Assembly: GCF_019351405.1 (NCBI RefSeq)
Contig: NZ_JAHWZX010000020.1
Coordinates: forward strand, 1-36,973
Reading direction: 5' to 3'
Source: Stakelama flava
Lineage (GTDB): Bacteria; Pseudomonadota; Alphaproteobacteria; Sphingomonadales; Sphingomonadaceae
Length of the DNA stretch: 36,973 nucleotides
Shown here: piece by piece, positions 31,039 through 36,973 of the stretch
How the letters are laid out: every line of letters begins with the position of its first letter
Numbering within the stretch: position 1 is the stretch's first letter
Notes under the pieces: generated by a model
What the model saw: only the letters and a program-made list of their open reading frames with translations
What the model was told of the DNA's origin: nothing
The model's database searches: none
Translations under genes and position numbers: made by a program

Positions 31039-34002
31039 TCATTCGTCCGAAGCGCCGGGCATGCCCGTGGTTTCGACCGGAATATTCAGCGCGTCGAGTT
31101 GCGGCTTCACTTTTGCCGCATCGCCGATCACGACCCAGGTGATTTTCGACGGATCGATCGCCTTACGCGCGGCGGCGTCGAGTTGCGTCGCGGTCATCGA
31201 GCGATAGCGGCTGGCCAACGTTTCGTAATAATTGTCGGGCCGGTTGTAGCGCGCATTCGATTCAAGCCCGCCCAATACATCGGCTGCCGTTTCGAACTGG
31301 CCCGGCAGTTCGAGGATCGCCCCGCTGATCGTGCGTTTCAACTCCGTGTCGGTAACCCCTTTTGAGCCGAGAAACGCCTTCATGTCTTCGTCCATCGCCG
31401 CGATCGACGGACCGGTCTGATCCGCCTGAACCGGCGCATAGATCATATAGGGCACCTGATTTTCGACGCGATAGATGAACCCCTGCACACCATAGGCCCA
31501 GTGTTTGGTTTCGCGCAGATCGTGATTGAGGCGCGACAGGAAGCTGCCGCCCAGCACATCGTTCGCCTGCATCAACGGTTCGATCGAATCGGTGCCCTGA
31601 ATGGGCATCACCTCACCGCCAAAGATCAGCGACTGCGGCGAATTGGGCCGGTTGACCAGCAGCACTCGATTGGTCTGCGCGGGAAGCTTCGCGTCGAAAT
31701 TCTTGACCGGCTTCGCGCCCGAAACCTTCCAGTCGCCAAAGCTCTTTTCGAGCAGCGGCATCACATCAGACAGCTTTGCATCGCCCACCACAAAGATCAT
31801 GGCGTTGTCGGGACGCAGCCATTTGCCGTGAAAGCCCTTCAGGTCGGCGGCGGTCAGCCTGGCCACCACCGCAGGGTCGCCGGTGCCGCGAAACGGTACA
31901 CCATAGGGGTGCTTGTCGCCGTACAGAAGCGGCGGCAGCGTGCGCAGTGCGATCCCGGTCGGGTTCTTGGTCTCCTCAGCAATCGAGGCGAGTTGCTGCG
32001 CGCGGACCCGGTCGACATCCGCCGGACGGAAGGCTGGGTTGCGAACGACATCCGCCAAAAGCCCGAGCGAGGGCGCAAGGTTGGGCGTCAGCGCGCTGAG
32101 ATAAACACCGGTGCGATCCATATTGCCACTGGCGCTGATCGTCGCGCCCAACCGCTCCTGCTCCTCGGCGATCTGAACCGCGTTGAGATGCGTCGTGCCT
32201 TCGTCGAGCAGCGAGAGCATGAACGACTGTGTGCCAAGCGCATCGCGCGGATCGGCGGCCGCGCCCGCATCGAAATCGACCGCGACGCGCACCACCGGTA
32301 CGCCGGTCCTCTGGGCGAAAACAACGGGAATGCCGTTGGAAAGCGTGGCGTGTTCGACATCGGGGAAATCAAGATCGGCAATCTCCCCCACCTCCGGCAG
32401 TTTCGAACGGTCGACGCCGCCGCCCGCCCCCGCCGCTTGCGGCGCGGTTTCGGCCGCATCGGACGCGGCGCGCTCCATCGGCGTCGCCAGATGCGCGGGC
32501 TTTTTCGCCATCGGATGTTCTCCGGCGAGCGGGGCGCGGTAATAGCTGGGTGCGCTTCCGGTCGCGGCCCCTGCGCCGACGCCCGACGCTTCTTCGTAAT
32601 CGCCGCTGCGTTCACCTGGCGAGAGCGTGTAGGAGAAAACCGGACGCGACAGCCATTTCTGCGCCACCTGCTGAACTTCGCCCGGGGTCAGCGCGACTTC
32701 GCTCGCCAGCCGTTCCTTGTAATAGGCCGGATCGTTCGCATAGACCGCGCCCTGCGCCAGCGTCACCGCCTTGCCCGAAAAGCCGCCGACCGATTCAAGC
32801 CCGCGAATGGTGTTCGCGACGTCGTCCGTCTTGGCGCGCTGAAGCTCCGCTTCAGTCGGACCTTTGCTGATCAGATCGGCGATGATTGCATCGACTCGCT
32901 TGCCCACCGTTTCGGGATCGACTCCCGGCTTCACCACCGCTTTCACCTCGAAAACGCCGACGCGTTCGAATTCCTCAAACCCGGCAGATACGCTGACGGC
33001 CAGCTTTTCATCGCGCACCAGCATATTGTCGAGGCGCGAACTGGCGAGGCCGCCCAGCACGCTTGCCGTCAGGTCGAGCGCCGGCGCATCCTTCGACAAC
33101 ATGCCCGGCACCGCCCACAGCCGGGCGATGGTCGTGTTCGCAACCTGATCCTTGAAATCCTTGTGCACCGGCGCAGAAAGCGTCGGCACGTCAGCTTCGG
33201 CGGGGTGCGATTGCGGGCCGCGCGGAATGTCCCCGAAATATTTGGTCACCAGCGTCTTTGCCGCCGGAAGGTCGATGTCTCCGGCCAGCACCAGTACCGC
33301 ATTGTTCGGCCCGTAATGATCGCGGAACCAGCCCTTTACCGTCTCCAGGCTAGCCGCATCGAGGTCCGCCATCGAACCGATGGTGGTGTGGTGATAGGGA
33401 TGGCCTTCGGGAAACAGCGTCGCATACACATCGTAATCGATCAGTCCGCCCGGCTGGTTATCGCCCTGCCGCTTTTCATTCTGAACGACGCCGCGCTGCA
33501 CATCGAGCTTCGGCTTCGTGACCGCGCCGAGCAGATGGCCCATCCGGTCGCTTTCTAGGAACAGCGCGGTATCGAGCGCGCCGCGCGGGACCGTCTCGAA
33601 ATAATTGGTCCGGTCGAAATAGGTCGTGCCGTTCAGATCGGTCGCGCCGATCGATTGCATCGGAGTGAACCAGCTTTGATCGCTGTTTTCCGATCCGCCG
33701 AACATCAGATGTTCGAACAGGTGTGCGAACCCGGTCTTGCCCGCCGGTTCATCCTTCGATCCGACATGATACCAGACCGACACGGCAACGACCGGTGCCT
33801 TGTGATCGGGCGCGACGATCACGCGCAAACCGTTGGGCAGCGTGAAGCCCTGGTGCGGAATATCCACGTCGGCCACCAGTTGCGATAACGGCGCAGCGTC
33901 CCGCTTCGCCGATGCGGGGGGCGTCTGTGCATGGGCAAGCGCTGCAGATGAAACCGTCAGCAGCAGGCCGGCGGTAGCGAGCGACAAGGCCGATCGAATC
34001 AT
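31039..34002 (-). CDS. Exported two-unit M16 (insulinase/pitrilysin) family metallopeptidase
   Basis: 987 residues from the ATG at 34002 (AGGGGGAAATTC precedes it), giving the signal peptide MIRSALSLATAGLLLTVSSA with cleavage near AHA-Q. The N-terminal half has FTLPNGLRVIVAPDHKAPVV and the inverted zinc motif HLFEH (His94, Glu97, His98). The second half (about 530-987) repeats the fold without zinc ligands, with ATLSNGIPVVFAQRTGVPVV and DNAMIFVVGDAKLSDVMPLL. A Pro/Ala-rich linker joins the halves at about 490-525. The arrangement is that of periplasmic M16 peptidases, which degrade short peptides. It is divergent from clpB and convergent with the GT2 gene. Confidence 0.93.
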   Translation of the reverse strand: MIRSALSLATAGLLLTVSSAALAHAQTPPASAKRDAAPLSQLVADVDIPHQGFTLPNGLRVIVAPDHKAPVVAVSVWYHVGSKDEPAGKTGFAHLFEHLMFGGSENSDQSWFTPMQSIGATDLNGTTYFDRTNYFETVPRGALDTALFLESDRMGHLLGAVTKPKLDVQRGVVQNEKRQGDNQPGGLIDYDVYATLFPEGHPYHHTTIGSMADLDAASLETVKGWFRDHYGPNNAVLVLAGDIDLPAAKTLVTKYFGDIPRGPQSHPAEADVPTLSAPVHKDFKDQVANTTIARLWAVPGMLSKDAPALDLTASVLGGLASSRLDNMLVRDEKLAVSVSAGFEEFERVGVFEVKAVVKPGVDPETVGKRVDAIIADLISKGPTEAELQRAKTDDVANTIRGLESVGGFSGKAVTLAQGAVYANDPAYYKERLASEVALTPGEVQQVAQKWLSRPVFSYTLSPGERSGDYEEASGVGAGAATGSAPSYYRAPLAGEHPMAKKPAHLATPMERAASDAAETAPQAAGAGGGVDRSKLPEVGEIADLDFPDVEHATLSNGIPVVFAQRTGVPVVRVAVDFDAGAAADPRDALGTQSFMLSLLDEGTTHLNAVQIAEEQERLGATISASGNMDRTGVYLSALTPNLAPSLGLLADVVRNPAFRPADVDRVRAQQLASIAEETKNPTGIALRTLPPLLYGDKHPYGVPFRGTGDPAVVARLTAADLKGFHGKWLRPDNAMIFVVGDAKLSDVMPLLEKSFGDWKVSGAKPVKNFDAKLPAQTNRVLLVNRPNSPQSLIFGGEVMPIQGTDSIEPLMQANDVLGGSFLSRLNHDLRETKHWAYGVQGFIYRVENQVPYMIYAPVQADQTGPSIAAMDEDMKAFLGSKGVTDTELKRTISGAILELPGQFETAADVLGGLESNARYNRPDNYYETLASRYRSMTATQLDAAARKAIDPSKITWVVIGDAAKVKPQLDALNIPVETTGMPGASDE

Positions 34003-34208
34003 GAATTTCCCCCTGAATCTTTTTGCGGATGTGTTGCATCGTGACAATACACCACAAAAAGGCAAGGACTTTTCAAACAGCTATTAGGAGTGCGGGCTTG
34101 TGTGCCACGCAAGCCGTCATCGCGGTGTCAGCATGTCGCGGCGACCATCCGCATTCCTCCCGATTGCACATCCTTGCCCGGCGCAACACATTATCTGTGC
34201 TTCCAAGG

Positions 34209-34236
34209 GTTGTGTTGTATTTCTGCAACACTATCT
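34209..34236 (+). promoter_or_regulatory. Possible heat-shock (RpoH-type) promoter of clpB
   Basis: GTTG (34209-34212), an 18-base spacer and CTATCT (34231-34236) approach the alphaproteobacterial RpoH pattern (CTTG, 17-18 bases, C-Y-TAT-N-T), with one mismatch in the -35 part. A sigma-70 reading (TTGTGT, 16 bases, TATCTG) fits the same bases. It lies 28 bases upstream of the clpB start. Assigned mainly because clpB is a classic RpoH target. Confidence 0.4.
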
Positions 34237-34264
34237 GTTAGCCAAAGACTAGCAGGGAATTACC

Positions 34265-36844
34265 ATGAATCTTGAAAAATTTACCGATCGCGCGAAGGGA
34301 TTTCTCCAATCCGCGCAAACCGTTGCCATTCGTCTGAGCCATCAGCAGATCACGCCCGAACATCTGTTGAAGGCATTGCTTGAAGATAGCGAAGGCATGG
34401 CGGCCGGCCTGATCGCAAAGGCTGGCGGCGATGCAAAGCGCGCCGTAGCCGAAACCGATGCCGCGCTTGCCAGGCTGCCCGCCGTTTCGGGATCGGGCGC
34501 GCAGGCGACGCCGGGGCTGAACAATGACGCAGTTCGGCTGCTCGATTCCGCCGAACAGGTCGCGCAAAAGGCGGGCGACAGCTATGTCACCGTCGAACGG
34601 CTGCTGCTCGCGCTCGCGCTCGCCAAGACCACGGCGGCGGGCAAGGCGCTTGCCGATGCCAATGTCACCCCCGAAGCGCTCAACAGCGCGATCAACGACC
34701 TGCGCGGCGGCCGCACCGCCGACACCGCCAGCGCCGAGGACCGGTATGACGCGCTGAAGAAATTCTGCACCGACCTGACCGAAGCGGCGCGCGGCGGCAA
34801 GCTGGACCCCGTAATCGGGCGCGATGAGGAAATCCGCCGCACGGTGCAGATCCTTGCCCGCCGGACGAAGAACAACCCCGTGCTGATCGGTGAACCCGGC
34901 GTCGGCAAAACCGCGATCGCCGAGGGCCTTGCGCTGCGCATCGTCAATGGCGACGTGCCCGACAATCTGAAGGATCGCGAACTGATGGCGCTCGACATGG
35001 GCGCGCTGATTGCCGGCGCGAAATATCGCGGCGAGTTCGAGGAACGGTTAAAGGGCGTGCTGGACGAGGTGAAGGCCGGCGAAGGCAGCATCATCCTGTT
35101 CATTGACGAAATGCACACCCTGATCGGCGCGGGAAAGACCGATGGCGCGATGGACGCGGGCAATCTGCTCAAACCCGCGCTCGCCCGCGGCGAATTGCAT
35201 TGCATCGGTGCGACGACGCTGGATGAATATCGCAAATATGTCGAAAAGGATGCGGCGCTTCAGCGGCGGTTCCAGCCGGTCTTTGTCGATGAACCGACGG
35301 TCGAGGATACGATTTCGATCCTTCGCGGGCTGAAGGAGAAATACGAGCTTCACCACGGCGTTCGCATTACCGATGGCGCGATCGTGGCGGCGGCGACGCT
35401 GTCGAACCGCTATATCACCGACCGTTTCCTGCCCGACAAGGCGATCGACCTGATGGACGAGGCGGCAAGCCGCATCCGCATGGAAGTGGAATCCAAGCCG
35501 GAGGAGATCGAAAATCTCGACCGCCGCATCATTCAGCTGAAGATCGAGCGCGAGGCGCTGCGCAAGGAAAGCGACGAGGCATCGCGCGACCGCCTTACCC
35601 GGCTTGAGGACGAGCTTGCCGGGCTTGAGGCGGAATCAGCGCAGCTTACCGAACGCTGGCAGGCCGAAAAGGTGAAGATCCAGTCCGAAGCGAAGCTGAA
35701 GGAGCAACTCGACGCCGCGCGGATCGAACTCGATCAGGCGCAACGCTCTGGCGATCTGGGGCGCGCCGGCGAACTGTCCTATGGCACGATCCCCACCCTC
35801 GAAAAGCAGCTTGCCGAGGCGCAGGGCGCGTCCGAAGGCGCGATGCTGCGCGAGGAAGTAACCGATGACGACATCGCCTCTGTCGTCAGCCGCTGGACCG
35901 GCGTTCCCATCGACCGGATGATGGAGGGCGAGCGCGAAAAGCTGCTCAAGATGGAAGAGGTTCTGGGCGAGCGGGTCATTGGACAGGCAGACGCGGTGAA
36001 GGCCGTTTCGACCGCCGTTCGCCGCAGCCGCGCGGGGCTTCAGGACCCGAACCGGCCGCTCGGCTCCTTCCTGTTCCTTGGCCCCACCGGCGTCGGCAAG
36101 ACCGAGCTTACCAAATCACTCGCGCAGTTCCTGTTCGACGATGCGAACGCCATGGTGCGCATCGACATGAGCGAGTTCATGGAAAAGCACGCCGTGGCGC
36201 GGTTGATCGGCGCACCTCCGGGCTATGTCGGGTACGAAGAGGGCGGCGTGCTGACCGAAGCGGTGCGGCGGCGGCCCTATCAGGTGGTGCTGTTCGATGA
36301 AGTCGAAAAGGCGCATGGCGACGTGTTCAACGTTCTGCTTCAGGTGCTCGACGACGGCCGTCTGACCGACAGCCAGGGGCGCACGGTCGATTTTTCGAAC
36401 ACCATCATCATCATGACGTCGAACCTGGGATCGCAATATCTCACCAATCTGGACGAAGGCCAGTCGGTGGAGGATGTCGAGCCGCAGGTGATGGAGGTGG
36501 TGCGCGCGCACTTCCGCCCCGAATTCCTGAACCGCCTCGACGAGATCATCCTGTTCCACAAGCTGGGCCAGGAACATATGGGACCGATCGTCGATATTCA
36601 GGTAGCGCGCGTGCAGCGCCTGCTCGCCGATCGCAAGGTCACGATCGACCTCACGCGCGGCGCACGCGACTGGCTGGGCCGGGTGGGATATGATCCGGTA
36701 TACGGTGCACGCCCGCTAAAACGCGCGGTGCAGAAGTACCTCCAAGACCCCCTCGCCGACATGATCCTGCGCGGCGAAGTAAAAGACGGGTCGACCGTGA
36801 AGGTGGAAGAGGGTGATGGGGCGCTGGTGTTCGGAGTGATTTGA
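34265..36844 (+). CDS. clpB: ATP-dependent disaggregase ClpB
   Basis: 859 residues, normal for ClpB. Clp N domain (about 1-145: [37 protein letters not shown]); first AAA+ module with Walker A GEPGVGKT (about 209-216) and [13 protein letters not shown]; a long M-domain coiled coil (about 405-525) that distinguishes ClpB from ClpA/ClpC; second AAA+ module with [20 protein letters not shown] (606 onward), [13 protein letters not shown] and the [20 protein letters not shown]alker B. No ClpP-binding tripeptide loop is seen. It solubilises aggregated proteins with DnaK. AGGGA precedes the ATG. Confidence 0.98.
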   Translation: MNLEKFTDRAKGFLQSAQTVAIRLSHQQITPEHLLKALLEDSEGMAAGLIAKAGGDAKRAVAETDAALARLPAVSGSGAQATPGLNNDAVRLLDSAEQVAQKAGDSYVTVERLLLALALAKTTAAGKALADANVTPEALNSAINDLRGGRTADTASAEDRYDALKKFCTDLTEAARGGKLDPVIGRDEEIRRTVQILARRTKNNPVLIGEPGVGKTAIAEGLALRIVNGDVPDNLKDRELMALDMGALIAGAKYRGEFEERLKGVLDEVKAGEGSIILFIDEMHTLIGAGKTDGAMDAGNLLKPALARGELHCIGATTLDEYRKYVEKDAALQRRFQPVFVDEPTVEDTISILRGLKEKYELHHGVRITDGAIVAAATLSNRYITDRFLPDKAIDLMDEAASRIRMEVESKPEEIENLDRRIIQLKIEREALRKESDEASRDRLTRLEDELAGLEAESAQLTERWQAEKVKIQSEAKLKEQLDAARIELDQAQRSGDLGRAGELSYGTIPTLEKQLAEAQGASEGAMLREEVTDDDIASVVSRWTGVPIDRMMEGEREKLLKMEEVLGERVIGQADAVKAVSTAVRRSRAGLQDPNRPLGSFLFLGPTGVGKTELTKSLAQFLFDDANAMVRIDMSEFMEKHAVARLIGAPPGYVGYEEGGVLTEAVRRRPYQVVLFDEVEKAHGDVFNVLLQVLDDGRLTDSQGRTVDFSNTIIIMTSNLGSQYLTNLDEGQSVEDVEPQVMEVVRAHFRPEFLNRLDEIILFHKLGQEHMGPIVDIQVARVQRLLADRKVTIDLTRGARDWLGRVGYDPVYGARPLKRAVQKYLQDPLADMILRGEVKDGSTVKVEEGDGALVFGVI

Positions 36845-36901
36845 AGTGGTCTGAGCCCAAGGTTTCTACCACCTATGAGGAGAGCCTCGGGCCAGTTTGA
36901 T

Positions 36902-36958
36902 GCCCATCGCTGGGCGTGATGGCAACAACCGTATTGGGGGTATGCCCCCAATACGGTT
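36902..36958 (+). terminator. Tandem hairpins downstream of clpB
   Basis: Two hairpins follow the clpB stop. GCCCA-TCGC-TGGGC spans 36902-36915. The second, 36927-36958, is a perfect 14-bp stem: AACCGTATTGGGGG pairs with CCCCCAATACGGTT around TATG. A weaker GAGG-AGAG-CCTC lies at 36877-36888. The second stem ends in TTTG with no long T run, so termination is plausible but unproven; a mobile-element end or repeat is the alternative, since the window stops 15 bases later. Confidence 0.5.
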
Positions 36959-36973
36959 TGCCGATTGATCCTG

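Noticed and set aside
31501..33558. Long 685-codon plus-strand frame antisense to the M16 peptidase
   Set aside because: It is rich in Arg, His and Gln, has no domain signature and mirrors a GC-rich coding gene with clear zinc motif and signal peptide on the other strand.
34070..34125. Possible CIRCE element (HrcA operator) upstream of clpB
   Set aside because: GGAGTGCGGG was noted, but the TTAGCACTC-N9-GAGTGCTAA inverted repeat is not present. A GGCTTGTG/CGCAAGCC hairpin at 34095-34115 is a different structure.
1..36973. CRISPR array, tRNA or rRNA gene
   Set aside because: No regularly spaced direct repeats and no cloverleaf-like sequence with a T-loop GTTCRA were noticed in the intergenic spaces by eye.

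Overview
The window reads as a chromosomal segment of a high-GC alphaproteobacterium, most likely a member of the Sphingomonadaceae (genus not determinable from sequence alone). The reasons are the alphaproteobacterial order yebC-ruvC-ruvA-ruvB-ybgC-tolQRAB-pal, a GapR/DUF2312 protein next to a DUF1244 protein, a cysteine-free ribosomal protein L36, a TonB-dependent receptor, and a dispersed palindromic repeat of the type common in sphingomonads. All functional calls come from motifs and remembered family features; no database search was run.

Layout. 1-1500: a decayed transposase 3' end, then a minus-strand module of an SPFH membrane protein, a ribbon-helix-helix protein with an AT-hook-like tail, and a 32-residue membrane peptide. 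1504-12400: the envelope and recombination block, all minus strand (yebC, ruvC, ruvA, ruvB, ybgC, tolQ, tolR, tolA, tolB, pal), closed by a hairpin terminator. Plus-strand genes sit in three of its junctions: a siderophore-type TonB-dependent receptor with a Fur-box-like site between ruvC and ruvA, a hemerythrin-like protein between ruvA and ruvB, and a possible small membrane protein between ruvB and ybgC. 12535-22772: housekeeping and assorted genes, namely YbjQ, GapR, DUF1244, pyruvate kinase, a TetX-like flavin monooxygenase, a HAD hydrolase coupled to rpmJ, a DUF4136 lipoprotein overlapping an M14 cytosolic-type carboxypeptidase, a GNAT, a dienelactone hydrolase, gpmA, and purE-purK.

22816-36973: a REP-like palindrome, two tandem exported CocE/NonD hydrolases that look like alpha-amino-acid ester hydrolases, a small unknown beta-rich protein, a small glycan cluster (two GT2s, one GT4, one multi-pass membrane protein) built around a divergent overlapping start region, a two-domain exported M16 peptidase, and clpB. 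The window ends in a perfect 14-bp hairpin.

Most of the content is ordinary core genome. The items most worth a second look are the SPFH/RHH-AT-hook/micropeptide module, the three opposite-strand genes in the ruv-tol block, the hairpin that covers the yebC ribosome binding site, the coupled lipoprotein and CCP-like carboxypeptidase, the tandem ester hydrolases, and the cluster of CAACAC motifs between clpB and the M16 gene. I do not see a CRISPR array, a prophage, a tRNA or rRNA gene, or a recognisable defence system.
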